Positions 8,885 through 17,473 of a DNA stretch of 51,411 nt are shown piece after piece (positions within the stretch are counted from its first letter, which is position 1; every line of letters starts with the position of its first letter). Source of the DNA: Planctomycetia bacterium (GTDB lineage: Bacteria; Planctomycetota; Planctomycetia; Pirellulales; Thermoguttaceae); the NCBI GenBank assembly GCA_030537455.1, contig JAUNMR010000029.1, forward strand, positions 1 through 51,411, read 5' to 3'. A program made the position numbers and the translations under genes. Under the pieces are notes generated by a model. That model was not told the DNA's origin. It was given only the letters and a program-made list of their open reading frames with translations, and searched no databases.

Positions 8885-8930
8885 AAGAAAAAAACGGCGC
8901 GTTAACTCGGTCCGAGCGACGCGCCGTTTT
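8885..8930 (-). terminator. Rho-independent terminator after the lipoprotein gene
   Basis: A 12-bp stem (AAAACGGCGCGT at 8891-8902 with ACGCGCCGTTTT at 8919-8930) carries an inner CTCGG/CCGAG stem. On the minus strand it runs into TTTTTTTCTTC. It lies 34 bases after the stop of the gene at 8964. Confidence 0.8.
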
Positions 8931-8963
8931 AAGTCTTTTACTTGTCGTCAATTAGGCGTTGCG

Positions 8964-9530
8964 TTAAAGCAATGCGGGATTGACGAGTCGCCTTCGCGAC
9001 GGCGTCACGCCGTTGTTTTCGCCTTCTTTCTGACGAGCCTTTCGATACTCTGGGTCGAAGTAGAGCTTTGCCGTTTCGTTACGTTCTTCCTCGGGCACTT
9101 TGCCTGGGGTATAGACGGTGAAGTCAATGGTTGTATTCTTTTTGAGCTCTACGACCCAGCCGCTGGTGTCAGGCGTAGTGTACTGCATATCGATGAGCAT
9201 CTCTGTGTCGTCAAAACGAAGGGAGTAACCGTCGGCTTCGCGGACGTCGCCGCTTGTGAAGCGGAACGCTCCGGTGATATACACGCGATAGACGCCCTTG
9301 GGCACGCCGTCGTTACGTCGGAATGTATGGAGCGAGTAATGACCGTGTTTATCAAGATCGCATCGACCTAAATAGAAGCCGTCGGTGAAATAGATCGTGC
9401 CCGTTGACAAGGGAGCGCCGTCCTGAAAGGCGACGGTTCCGTCAACGTGGACGTAATTCGAACAGCCAGAAGTTAGGAAGAGTAAGGTCGTTACAGCGAA
9501 TGCGCCGAGTAGACGTAGAGCGTTTGACAT
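8964..9530 (-). CDS. Lipoprotein with carboxypeptidase-regulatory/transthyretin-like domain
   Basis: 188 aa. A lipoprotein signal peptide ends in a lipobox (FLTSGC, Cys at residue 23). The mature part starts VHVDGTVAFQDGAPLSTGTIYF, the standard opening of the small beta-sandwich lipoproteins that surround DUF1559 genes in planctomycetes; GVPKGVYRVYITGAF and IDMQYTTPDTSGWVVEL follow. The tail (about 150-188) is charged and lacks beta-strand character. It is a paralogue of the next gene upstream (shared YRVYITGAF/YKVYITEAV and DTSGW/DSSGL blocks), which suggests tandem duplication, and lies about 36 bases from it. Probably surface-exposed; role unknown. Confidence 0.8.
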   Translation of the reverse strand: MSNALRLLGAFAVTTLLFLTSGCSNYVHVDGTVAFQDGAPLSTGTIYFTDGFYLGRCDLDKHGHYSLHTFRRNDGVPKGVYRVYITGAFRFTSGDVREADGYSLRFDDTEMLIDMQYTTPDTSGWVVELKKNTTIDFTVYTPGKVPEEERNETAKLYFDPEYRKARQKEGENNGVTPSRRRLVNPALL

Positions 9531-9566
9531 TGCGATTGACCAGCAAAGTTAGAGCGTCTCAGTAAA

Positions 9567-10025
9567 TCATTCTTCGGTAGCCGAGCCGCTGGGCGGGTTA
9601 TCGTCGAGCGTGATGTTATATTTCATCGAGCCCTTAACGGTGACGGTCAGCCCACTGGAGTCAGGATTCATGTACTTGGAGTCAATGAGATTATCGGTTG
9701 TTCCGATTGTCTGGAAGGACGCTTCGCCGGTGGAAGTGGTAACGCCGCCAGCGCCGAAGGCGACCGCTTCGGTGATATAGACTTTATAGGTTCCCGGAGG
9801 CACGCCGTCGCCGGGTTTAAAGGTACGCATCTTAAATTCGCCGGTGGATTTATCGATTTCACCGCGGCAGAGCGTGTCTTCACTTACGAAGTTGACGGTG
9901 CCACAGAGCAACGGGGTTTGACCGTCGGAGAAAAAGACTTTACCGGTCACTTGCGCTTTACCGCAACCGACGGCGCACAGCGTGAGCATAAGGCAACACG
10001 CGAAGAGTAAGGAGCGTTGTTTCAT
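9567..10025 (-). CDS. Lipoprotein with carboxypeptidase-regulatory/transthyretin-like domain
   Basis: 152 aa from the ATG at 10025, chosen because it places the signal peptide (RSLLFACCLMLTLCAVGC) at the N-terminus; the longer frame has no signal. The lipobox is LCAVGC with Cys at residue 21. The mature domain reads VTGKVFFSDGQTPLLCGTVNF, then GDGVPPGTYKVYITEAV and IDSKYMNPDSSGLTVTVKG, matching its downstream paralogue. It lies between DUF1559 (upstream, 188-base gap) and that paralogue, all on the minus strand, so a three-gene transcript is likely. No enzymatic motif is visible. Confidence 0.8.
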   Translation of the reverse strand: MKQRSLLFACCLMLTLCAVGCGKAQVTGKVFFSDGQTPLLCGTVNFVSEDTLCRGEIDKSTGEFKMRTFKPGDGVPPGTYKVYITEAVAFGAGGVTTSTGEASFQTIGTTDNLIDSKYMNPDSSGLTVTVKGSMKYNITLDDNPPSGSATEE

Positions 10026-10213
10026 GGGAGGTTTGTCCTGTGTAGATTTCAAAATTAAACGCGGGTGAAGCGACATAATTAAAAGCGTGGGCGCTACACG
10101 GTCGGCAGAGGCAGACACGCGAGCGCCCGGCGTTAAAACGCAACGCCAGGGGAAGCGACGCGCGTTAGCAGTTCGCGGCGCTTCCGTCAACGGCGTGTAC
10201 GACTAAGTCGCTA

Positions 10214-11329
10214 TCATTGGGAGATGGTGTGACCATCGTCCACGGTCGCGAGATAACCGATGATCGTTTGCGTCGTAGTGGAGCTGAGGAAGTGGACGGA
10301 ACCGTCGCCATAGAGGAAGTTTCCGCCGGAGGGATGCCAGCTGCCCAAACCGCAGTTGATAGCGGCGGTTAGATTTTTGGCGAGGTGGTCATAGGGACCG
10401 TCGATACCGTTGGCGACATTACTGTACGGAGTGGATCCGTCGGTCGACCAGAACTGCACGACGGAACGGAGAATGTAACCGCAACCGGTGGTGTCGGCGC
10501 CACAGAGGTACGAGCAGTCGTGGCATTGGCTCCAGCCGTCAGTGTCCGGCGCCTTGGTATTGCAGACGCCTAGACCGTCGACTGGGATATGCTTTTCGCC
10601 GATGACCATCTGATTGCTCAGACCGTCGGTGACGCGAGCGAAGGTGTCACGACCAACGGACGGTTTGGTTTCATTACCGGCAACAGTCAGACGAGAACCG
10701 CGGAAGAAACCTCTCTGATAGGTCGCGCATTGATTGTCGTCGGTGACGCGGAAGACGCGAACGTGGTGGTGAAGGTCGTAGTCGTCCGCGTTCGCTATGC
10801 CGTTGTTCTTTTTATTGGAGTTGGTCGAGCCGATCATGCAGTAGTCAGTTTGCGGACCGGCAGAAACCTGTGCGTTTTCGTCGGATTCATATTCTTTTGC
10901 AGCCGCGCCAGAACGACGAGTCGGGCAGATCATGTAAGAAACGGACGAGAACCCTTTTTTCTGTTCCTCAGTCAGGTGACCGCCCCAAGCGCTATTGACG
11001 TCCCAGAAGTAAGAACCCAACGTGATGGGGTCAGAGCTGAAGCAGTCCCAAAGGTTCGTTTGTTCCGCGTACGGATAGAGGTAACCCCACATGGTGACAC
11101 GGTGCCATGACTGAGCCGCTTGCGGAATAGTGCCGCGAATGTCGTGGAAGTTGTGAATCGCAAGACCAATTTGCTTCAGGTTATTGGTACACTGCATACG
11201 ACGAGCCGCTTCACGAGCCGCTTGGACTGCCGGAAGGAGCAAACCGATAAGAATACCGATAATAGCGATGACGACAAGGAGCTCAACGAGCGTGAAACCA
11301 CGCATGGCTCTGTTCAGTTTGGAAGTCAT
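10214..11329 (-). CDS. DUF1559 protein with prepilin-type N-terminal methylation motif
   Basis: 371 aa. Residues 11-31 are the type IV pilin-like leader and helix ([19 protein letters not shown]), cleaved before Phe by a prepilin peptidase in the family. The planctomycete-specific [20 protein letters not shown] block follows. The C-terminal region has the [15 protein letters not shown] motif typical of DUF1559. Several Cys pairs ([17 protein letters not shown]) may form disulfides outside the cytoplasm. The start is preceded by GAGG at suitable spacing. DUF1559 proteins are strongly expanded in planctomycetes and are thought to be surface pseudopilins; their role is not settled. A second, divergent copy lies at 49959. 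Confidence 0.92.
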   Translation of the reverse strand: MTSKLNRAMRGFTLVELLVVIAIIGILIGLLLPAVQAAREAARRMQCTNNLKQIGLAIHNFHDIRGTIPQAAQSWHRVTMWGYLYPYAEQTNLWDCFSSDPITLGSYFWDVNSAWGGHLTEEQKKGFSSVSYMICPTRRSGAAAKEYESDENAQVSAGPQTDYCMIGSTNSNKKNNGIANADDYDLHHHVRVFRVTDDNQCATYQRGFFRGSRLTVAGNETKPSVGRDTFARVTDGLSNQMVIGEKHIPVDGLGVCNTKAPDTDGWSQCHDCSYLCGADTTGCGYILRSVVQFWSTDGSTPYSNVANGIDGPYDHLAKNLTAAINCGLGSWHPSGGNFLYGDGSVHFLSSTTTQTIIGYLATVDDGHTISQ

Positions 11330-11551
11330 AAAAACCTCGTCGAGAAGGAGAAGTTAATGCTATCGAAAGGAAGAGACCTTTTCGGTCGACTAAATAAGCG
11401 GCGTGGAGCGCTTTAACACGCGCATACTACCTGGACTGGTAAAGACGCGTTCAAGGGTTCAATAAAAAAATATTTAATTCCGAGTAAGCAAAAACGGAAT
11501 CGTCGATTGCTTAACTTTCGAACGCGTACAATTTAACGTCTAGGTAGGACG

Positions 11552-11732
11552 CCAAAACCTATGACTTTGGGCAATTTGCAACCTATTTCTCGCTGTTTAC
11601 CTCTCTATCCAAAAGCGTGAAACAAGGCAAGTAATAATTAACCGATTTCGACCATTTTCTTATCATCGTAAAAGCCAAAACCGGGCGCCAAAAGGTATGA
11701 TTTTTTGCATGTAACGACCAGAACGCCACAGC
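11552..11732 (+). repeat. Two-copy intergenic element, copy A
   Basis: This stretch aligns with the reverse complement of 51199-51369. Identical blocks in the same order include CAAAACCTAT, GCAATTTGCAACCTA, CAAGTAA, GATTTC, ATCGTAAAA, GCGCCAAAA and GCCACA. In this copy the right arm of the palindrome seen in copy B has decayed. The element points away from the DUF1559 gene and toward the pyrophosphatase gene. It could be an ncRNA, a regulatory region or a small mobile element. Confidence 0.65.
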
Positions 11733-12039
11733 TCCGCATTTTAAACAAAACTGTTGGCTTTGTCAATACCTCGACAGGTCTATTTGCCAATTTTGTTTAC
11801 AGGGGACGGGCGTATAAAAGACCGTGATCGCCGTGACCGCTTCGTATTTTTGTGTGGGCGTTAAGTCGCATAAAGGCTACAAGGAACCACCGCCTATAGA
11901 CTTAGACTCAGACGTCGATTAATTGTTTCTATATTTATATCAGTTTTTTTCGCTTTTCTTGCTTTTTTTGACGGCAATGAACAAATCAAGTTCTGACCGT
12001 AATTGAATATATTAAATAGTTAAAATAGGAAAGAACGAA

Positions 12040-12285
12040 ATGCGTTTCTTAAAGACGCAAACCGGTGAAATTACGCGTGTGCGCCTGTGTCTGGCGGTTG
12101 ACGTTTATCTTGCGTGTAGTAAGATATATAGCGATTATGACGTCGTAACGAATCGCGACGTTGTGAGTCCATTCGCGTCAGTTTATTACGAGTCAATTGC
12201 GCGGTCGGACGTTTTAAGACGCTCGCGTTTGTCTTTGGCTTTTTATAGCGTCAAGACTCTTCAAGCGCAGAAAAACGTCACCTAG
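12040..12285 (+). CDS. Possible small hypothetical protein, 81 aa
   Basis: An ATG follows AGGAAAG at reasonable spacing after a very AT-rich stretch. The product is basic and has no signal peptide, membrane helix or known motif. It ends shortly before the -10 box of the pyrophosphatase gene. Nothing beyond the ribosome binding site and length supports it, so it may be chance. Confidence 0.25.
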   Translation: MRFLKTQTGEITRVRLCLAVDVYLACSKIYSDYDVVTNRDVVSPFASVYYESIARSDVLRRSRLSLAFYSVKTLQAQKNVT

Positions 12286-12299
12286 CGGCGCAACCCCTA

Positions 12300-12305
12300 T
12301 ATAAT
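12300..12305 (+). promoter_or_regulatory. Probable -10 box of the pyrophosphatase promoter
   Basis: A perfect TATAAT lies 26 bases upstream of the ATG at 12332. The matching -35 position (12277-12282, GTCACC, 17-base spacer) is weak, so only the -10 is well supported. Confidence 0.5.
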
Positions 12306-12331
12306 CCATAAGCATTGGAGATTTTGTCGAA

Positions 12332-15112
12332 ATGATAGTCACAGGCAGATGCTTAAGTTACCTTAGCGGGGCGTTGATTTCCCTTGCCCTGCTAGTATGC
12401 GCGACTTTGTGCGCGCCTAATTATGCCCTCGCCGCGTCCGTGGCACAGGACGACGACGCGCAAGCGAAGTCGATTCAAACGCAAACGCAAAGCGACGTTA
12501 CCGACGCTCAGCAGAGCCAATTGCAAGACGATCCGGAGTTGAGTTCCAAAGATCGCGTCTCCTTCTTCTCCCGTTTCGGTCTGTTGTGGCTCTTGGCGCT
12601 TTGCGGCGCGGTCGCCTCTCTTGTATTCGCCGTGAAATTTTTCAAGGCGATGATGCGCGCGGACGAAGGAAACGAGGAAATGATTAAAATCGCCGCGGCT
12701 GTGCGTAAGGGCGCTAACGCGTATCTGAAGCAGCAGTACAAGGTCGTTGGTATCTTCTTCGTGGTGATTTGGGCGTTTCTCATGTGGCTCGCCTGGGGCG
12801 TTGGCGTGCAGAATAAGATCGTTCCATGGGCGTTTCTCACCGGCGGTTTCTTCTCCGGTTTGGCCGGTTGGTTCGGTATGAAGACTGCGACTTGGGCGTC
12901 CTCACGAACCGCCGCGGGCGCGCGTAACTCTCTGAATGAGGGTCTACAAGTGGCGTTCCGTTCCGGCGCGGTTATGGGACTGACCGTGGTCGGTCTTGGT
13001 CTACTCGACGTCGTGCTGTGGTTCGGCGCGCTCTACTGGATCTTCCCGCTCTTCCACTGGACCATGACGCTTACGGAAATCACCGTCGTTATGCTCTGCT
13101 TCGGAATGGGCGCCTCTTCCCAAGCGCTCTTCGCGCGCGTGGGCGGCGGTATCTACACTAAGGCCGCTGACGTCGGCGCCGACTTGGTCGGTAAGGTCGA
13201 AGCCGGTATTCCCGAAGACGACCGACGCAACCCCGCCACGATTGCCGATAATGTCGGCGATAACGTCGGCGACGTCGCTGGTATGGGCGCGGACCTCTAC
13301 GAGTCCTACTGTGGTTCGATCCTCTCCTCCGCCGCGCTGGGCGTGGCCGCTTACGCCTCTATGGGCGCGAACGTTAAGACGCAAATGAGCGCGCTCTTCC
13401 TGCCGATCGTCCTGGCCGCGGTTGGTATCGTTCTGTCGATTTTCGGCGTCTTCCTGGTTAGAACCGACGAAAAAGCCGATCAGGGCACGCTCCTTAAAGC
13501 GCTCGGTAAAGGCGTCAATCTTCCCTCGATCATTATTGGCGTTCTCTCCATTATCATCGCCATGATAATGCTGCCGGGTTCCGCTAAGTGGGCCGGCGCC
13601 TCGGTCGTTACCGGTCTGCTCGCCGGTTGGCTCATTGGCAAATGGACAGAATATCGCACCGCGTACGAATACGAACCGACCAAAGCGATCGCTCGCCAAG
13701 GTAAAACCGGTCCGGCTACCGTGATTATCGCCGGTATTGCCGAGGGTATGTATAGCGTTTGGGCGCCGGTCGTTATCGTTGGCGTCGCGACGATTCTCGC
13801 TTTCGGTTTCACCTCAAATTTCGATTTCGCTAATGTTAAGACCTTCTCGCTCGGTCTGTATGGCGTTGGTATCGCCGCGGTCGGTATGCTCTCCACCCTC
13901 GGCGTGACGCTCGCGACCGACGCCTATGGTCCGATCGCCGACAACGCCGGCGGCAACGCCGAAATGGCCGGTCTGCCCGAGGAAGTGCGTCAACGTACCG
14001 ACGCGCTCGACTCGCTCGGCAATACGACCGCGGCGACCGGCAAGGGCTTTGCGATCGGTAGCGCCGCGCTCACCGCGCTTGCGCTATTGGCCGCTTACGT
14101 AGAAGAAGTTCGCGTAGGTTTCGAACGCTGGGGCGCCTCTGCAGTACGAACCCTAGAAGAAAAGACCGACGCCGCCCCGGGGTACTATAAAGTCTCCGAA
14201 AACTTCGTCGTGAAGTACGAAGGTAAGGACGTCGTGGAAGCGCAAAAGGCCGAACTCAAGAAGATCGGGCAAGAGTGGTTCCCGGAAACCTATCTCGTTA
14301 TGCCGAACCAGGCGAAGAACCCCAATGAAGACGCCCCGATCTATCGTGGCGCGACAACGACCTGGAAAGAGTCGAATGAAAAGTGGGCCTCCATTAGCGC
14401 CAAACGCGGTCCGAATCTTATTACCCAGGAAATCGCTGATGCATGCCCCTTTATTCCCGCCAATAATAATGAATCCGCGGAAATGACGCGCGTCAAGACC
14501 GCCAATATGCTCGACTGGATGCAGTTCTACTCCTGCAACCTTCTGAACCCCAAGGTTCTCGTTGGCATTTTCCTGGGCGCTATGACAGTTTTTGTCTTCG
14601 GCGCGCTCACAATGACAGCGGTCGGTCGCGCCGCCTCCGGTATGGTCGAGGAAGTACGTCGTCAGTTCCGTGAAATTCCTGGTATTATGGAATACGAGAA
14701 CGAACCGGACTACGAAACGCCCGTGGCGATCTCCACGCGCGCCGCTCAACGCGAAATGATCGTGCCGTCGTTGCTCGGTCTGATTATGCCGATCGTCGTC
14801 GGTCTCGTTCTGGGCGTCACTGGCGTGATTGGGCTACTGGTCGGTTCGCTCACCGCTGGCTTCTGTGTCGCTGTCTATATGGCTAACGCCGGCGGCGCTT
14901 GGGACAACGCCAAGAAGTACGTTGAAGCTAATATTGAGCCGGAACTGGGCGGCAAGCGCTCCGAGTGCCACAAAGCGACCGTCGTGGGCGACACCGTGGG
15001 CGACCCCTTCAAAGACACGACCGGTCCGTCCCTGAATATCATTATCAAGCTCATGAGCATGGTTTCCGTCGTTGCGGCTGGTTTCATTGTCGTTTTCGGC
15101 GGTTGGTTCTGA
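12332..15112 (+). CDS. hppA: Membrane-bound ion-pumping pyrophosphatase, K+-dependent type, with extra outward-facing segments
   Basis: 926 aa. It couples PPi hydrolysis to Na+ and/or H+ export across the membrane. Substrate and metal motifs are clear: [20 protein letters not shown] and DNVGDNVGD near residues 290-320, [16 protein letters not shown] near 530, and [11 protein letters not shown] near the end. [11 protein letters not shown] has Ala where K+-independent enzymes have Lys, so it should need K+. The helix after the DNVGD motif reads ADLYESY, with Glu placed as in Na+-pumping members; Na+ transport is inferred. Family members are usually 650-750 aa. This one has about 80 extra N-terminal residues, including a signal-like hydrophobic segment and a Gln/Asp-rich stretch, and about 120 extra residues (roughly 590-720) in the loop between helices 12 and 13. 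By family topology both extras face outward. A hairpin follows the gene. Confidence 0.93.
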   Translation: MIVTGRCLSYLSGALISLALLVCATLCAPNYALAASVAQDDDAQAKSIQTQTQSDVTDAQQSQLQDDPELSSKDRVSFFSRFGLLWLLALCGAVASLVFAVKFFKAMMRADEGNEEMIKIAAAVRKGANAYLKQQYKVVGIFFVVIWAFLMWLAWGVGVQNKIVPWAFLTGGFFSGLAGWFGMKTATWASSRTAAGARNSLNEGLQVAFRSGAVMGLTVVGLGLLDVVLWFGALYWIFPLFHWTMTLTEITVVMLCFGMGASSQALFARVGGGIYTKAADVGADLVGKVEAGIPEDDRRNPATIADNVGDNVGDVAGMGADLYESYCGSILSSAALGVAAYASMGANVKTQMSALFLPIVLAAVGIVLSIFGVFLVRTDEKADQGTLLKALGKGVNLPSIIIGVLSIIIAMIMLPGSAKWAGASVVTGLLAGWLIGKWTEYRTAYEYEPTKAIARQGKTGPATVIIAGIAEGMYSVWAPVVIVGVATILAFGFTSNFDFANVKTFSLGLYGVGIAAVGMLSTLGVTLATDAYGPIADNAGGNAEMAGLPEEVRQRTDALDSLGNTTAATGKGFAIGSAALTALALLAAYVEEVRVGFERWGASAVRTLEEKTDAAPGYYKVSENFVVKYEGKDVVEAQKAELKKIGQEWFPETYLVMPNQAKNPNEDAPIYRGATTTWKESNEKWASISAKRGPNLITQEIADACPFIPANNNESAEMTRVKTANMLDWMQFYSCNLLNPKVLVGIFLGAMTVFVFGALTMTAVGRAASGMVEEVRRQFREIPGIMEYENEPDYETPVAISTRAAQREMIVPSLLGLIMPIVVGLVLGVTGVIGLLVGSLTAGFCVAVYMANAGGAWDNAKKYVEANIEPELGGKRSECHKATVVGDTVGDPFKDTTGPSLNIIIKLMSMVSVVAAGFIVVFGGWF

Positions 15113-15162
15113 TAATAACGCGGCGACGTTAAGTCGCTACGCGCGACCCATTAGGAAACGCG

Positions 15163-15191
15163 TTGACGTCAGAGGCGATTTCTCATATAAT
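15163..15191 (+). promoter_or_regulatory. Sigma70-type promoter for the short secA gene
   Basis: TTGACG (15163-15168), a 17-base spacer, and TATAAT (15186-15191). This is nearly consensus and lies about 90 bases upstream of the start. It overlaps the hairpin at 15167-15202. Confidence 0.75.
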
Positions 15192-15217
15192 CGCCCCTGA
15201 CGCAATGCGTTTTTTTA
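15167..15217 (+). terminator. Hairpin with downstream T-run after the pyrophosphatase gene, overlapping a promoter
   Basis: A 14-bp stem with one mismatch pairs 15167-15180 with 15189-15202 around an 8-base loop. A T-run of 8 (15210-15217) follows after 7 bases, slightly farther than ideal. It probably ends hppA transcription. The -35 of the next promoter partly overlaps the left arm and the -10 lies across the loop and right arm. Confidence 0.6.
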
Positions 15218-15278
15218 TTGACGTGTACGGCGCATTCGCCACGCGACGCCGTGCCTAACTGTTTTGTGGAGCATCGCC

Positions 15279-17237
15279 TTGGGCGCTATACCATCGGGGT
15301 TGCCACGACTGATCGATAGTCGTTTTCCTTTCACCACGCGCGGTCGTCTTGCGAAGTGGTCTTATGAACTAGATCGCGTCAATGCGCTAGAGCCGAAATT
15401 TCAAAAGCTCAATGATCGCGAGCTGAAAAAATATAGCCTTTCCCTGCGATATCGCGCGCGTAGCGGCGAACCGCTTGCCAAACTTCTGCCGGAAGCCTTT
15501 GCTCTGGTGCGCGAGGCCGGCTCGCGCACGCTCGGTATGCGTCATTTCGACGTGCAGATCCTCGGCGGAATCGCGATCTTTAATCGTTCGATCGTAGAAA
15601 TGCAGACCGGTGAAGGTAAAACGCTCACCGCGACCGCGCCTCTTTATCTGCGCGCGCTCGCGGGAAAGGGCGCGCTACTGGCCACTGTCAACGACTACCT
15701 TGCCGCGCGCGACGCCGAGCTTATGGGACCGATTTATAAAGCGCTCGGAATGAAAGTCGGCGTGATTCAAACGCAACAACAGACGGATCTACGTCGTGAA
15801 GCGTACCAGTGTGACGTCACCTACGGCACGGCAAAAGAGTTTGGTTTCGACTTCCTGCGCGACCGCCTGCTCCTGCGTCGTATTCGCGAGGGTCAAACGG
15901 ATCTACTCGGCGCTATGCTGCGCGAACAGCGCGATACCAACGAACGCCCGACTCAGCGAATCGATCCCTACTTCTGCCTGGTCGACGAAGCTGACTCCAT
16001 TCTCATTGACGAAGCGAGCACCCCGTTGATTATCAGCGCGTTGCCCACGGAAGAGCAGAAGCAAGAGGTAGAAGCCTATAAATGGGCGGCCGACTCTATT
16101 TACCAATTCATCGAGGACGAGGACTACACCTACGACCACGATAAAAAAGAGGTCGAACTCACGCGCGAGGGACGCCTCAAGGCGCGCCGTCTACCCAAGC
16201 CCGACGCTATGGGCTCCACCGGGTTGTATCATGTCTACGAATACATCAAGCGAGCGATCAAGGTTGACCGCGAGTTCCACCTCGATCAGCAGTATGTCGT
16301 GCGCGACGGCGAGATCGTTATTGTCGACGAATTTACCGGTCGTCTCGGGGAAGGACGCAAGTGGCGCGAGGGAATTCACCAGGCGGTCGAGGCGAAAGAG
16401 GGGGTTGAAATTACCGTCGCAACCGGTCAGGCGGCGCGCGTGACCGTACAGGACTTCTTCCTGAGATTCGAGCATCTCGCCGGAATGACCGGCACCGCCG
16501 CGGCTTCGCGTCGGGAATTATCGCGTATTTATAAATGTCATGTGATTCCCGTGCCGACAAATCGCCCGCCGCAGCGCATTGCCGAACCCACGCGCGTCTT
16601 TGCCACCGAACGCGCCAAATGGAACGCGATCGTTAATGAAATCACAGACTTGCACGCCATTGGTCGTCCCACGCTGGTCGGCACGCGTACTATCGACAAG
16701 TCCGAGATCCTCTCCGGTCTACTGAACGAGCGTAAATTAGAGCACAGCGTGCTCAACGCCAATCGTATTGCGGAGGAAGCGGAAATCGTCGCGGACGCCG
16801 GTCACTGGGGTAAAATCACGGTCTCCACGAACATGGCCGGACGCGGCACCGACATTAAGCTCCCTGAGGAAGTGCTCGAGATCGGCGGTCTCAATGTGAT
16901 TTGTACCGAATTGCACGAGTCGGCGCGTATCGACCGCCAGCTCATCGGACGTTGCGGTCGTCAGGGCGACCCGGGAAGTTACCGACAGTATCTGTCTCTG
17001 GAGGACGAAATCCTCGAAAAAGCTTACGGTCCTAAAAAAGCCAAAAAGATCAAGGACAAAGCCTTAGACGACCCCGACAGAGAGTATCCCGAAAAGATTA
17101 ACATGTTTTATCGCGCACAAAAGAAGGTCGAGAAAAAGAGCTATCGTAATCGTAAGACAATGCTCTATTACGAGAAAGAGCGCAAAAAGATGCAACGCGG
17201 CATGGGACAAGACCCCTATTTGGACACGCCGAATTAA
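15279..17237 (+). CDS. secA: Short SecA-like translocase ATPase
   Basis: 652 aa from TTG at 15279, chosen because GGAG lies 7 bases upstream; a TTG at 15264 would add five residues. The DEAD-motor core is complete: MRHFDVQILGG and EMQTGEGKT (Walker A), VNDYLAARD, YGTAKEFGFDFLRD, VDEADSILIDEA (Walker B), GMTGTA, STNMAGRGTDI and GRCGRQGDPGS. The protein stops about 80 residues after the last motif. Standard SecA (about 840-900 aa) goes on into the helical scaffold, helical wing and C-terminal zinc-finger regions; these are missing or reduced to a Lys-rich tail (KKAKKIKDK, YEKERKKMQRG). It is therefore likely a second, specialised SecA rather than the housekeeping one, or a helicase-like derivative. 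It has its own promoter and a terminator follows. Confidence 0.85.
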   Translation: MGAIPSGLPRLIDSRFPFTTRGRLAKWSYELDRVNALEPKFQKLNDRELKKYSLSLRYRARSGEPLAKLLPEAFALVREAGSRTLGMRHFDVQILGGIAIFNRSIVEMQTGEGKTLTATAPLYLRALAGKGALLATVNDYLAARDAELMGPIYKALGMKVGVIQTQQQTDLRREAYQCDVTYGTAKEFGFDFLRDRLLLRRIREGQTDLLGAMLREQRDTNERPTQRIDPYFCLVDEADSILIDEASTPLIISALPTEEQKQEVEAYKWAADSIYQFIEDEDYTYDHDKKEVELTREGRLKARRLPKPDAMGSTGLYHVYEYIKRAIKVDREFHLDQQYVVRDGEIVIVDEFTGRLGEGRKWREGIHQAVEAKEGVEITVATGQAARVTVQDFFLRFEHLAGMTGTAAASRRELSRIYKCHVIPVPTNRPPQRIAEPTRVFATERAKWNAIVNEITDLHAIGRPTLVGTRTIDKSEILSGLLNERKLEHSVLNANRIAEEAEIVADAGHWGKITVSTNMAGRGTDIKLPEEVLEIGGLNVICTELHESARIDRQLIGRCGRQGDPGSYRQYLSLEDEILEKAYGPKKAKKIKDKALDDPDREYPEKINMFYRAQKKVEKKSYRNRKTMLYYEKERKKMQRGMGQDPYLDTPN

Positions 17238-17274
17238 CCGACCGGTTACCGCGAACGCGCTGTGACGACCACTG

Positions 17275-17319
17275 AGGAGACGCCAAAAATCGCAATGACG
17301 TCTCCTTATTTTTTTACCA
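17275..17319 (+). terminator. Rho-independent terminator after the short secA gene
   Basis: AGGAGACG and CGTCTCCT form an 8-bp stem around a loop of about 16 bases, followed by TATTTTTTT. It starts about 38 bases past the stop at 17237. Confidence 0.75.
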
Positions 17320-17391
17320 CAAGCGCGCGCAATTGTGACGACGCGTCGATCTTATTTTCGCGTAGTCTCTTTTATTTTCTCACAATCTCGC

Positions 17392-17397
17392 TATAAT
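17392..17397 (+). promoter_or_regulatory. Probable -10 box of the purA promoter
   Basis: A perfect TATAAT lies 76 bases before the purA ATG, in a T-rich stretch just after the secA terminator. No good -35 hexamer is seen at the expected distance. Confidence 0.5.
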
Positions 17398-17473
17398 AGA
17401 CGTTTTGCGTCTGGAACGCGTCGTGCGACGCGCTTGGTTAGACGTTTCGTTCTTAATACGATAAGGTTACAAA

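Larger units (their letters stand above)
11330..12331. other. Long AT-rich intergenic region between DUF1559 and the pyrophosphatase gene
   Basis: This 1-kb stretch separates divergent genes. It holds copy A of a two-copy element (11552-11732), several A/T runs, and near its right end a TATAAT box upstream of the pyrophosphatase gene. An 81-codon plus-strand frame at 12040-12285 is listed separately. No tRNA or other RNA gene could be recognised by eye. Confidence 0.6.

Noticed and set aside
13001..13699. 232-codon frame antisense to the pyrophosphatase gene
   Set aside because: Charged, low-complexity translation opposite membrane helices, a typical shadow.
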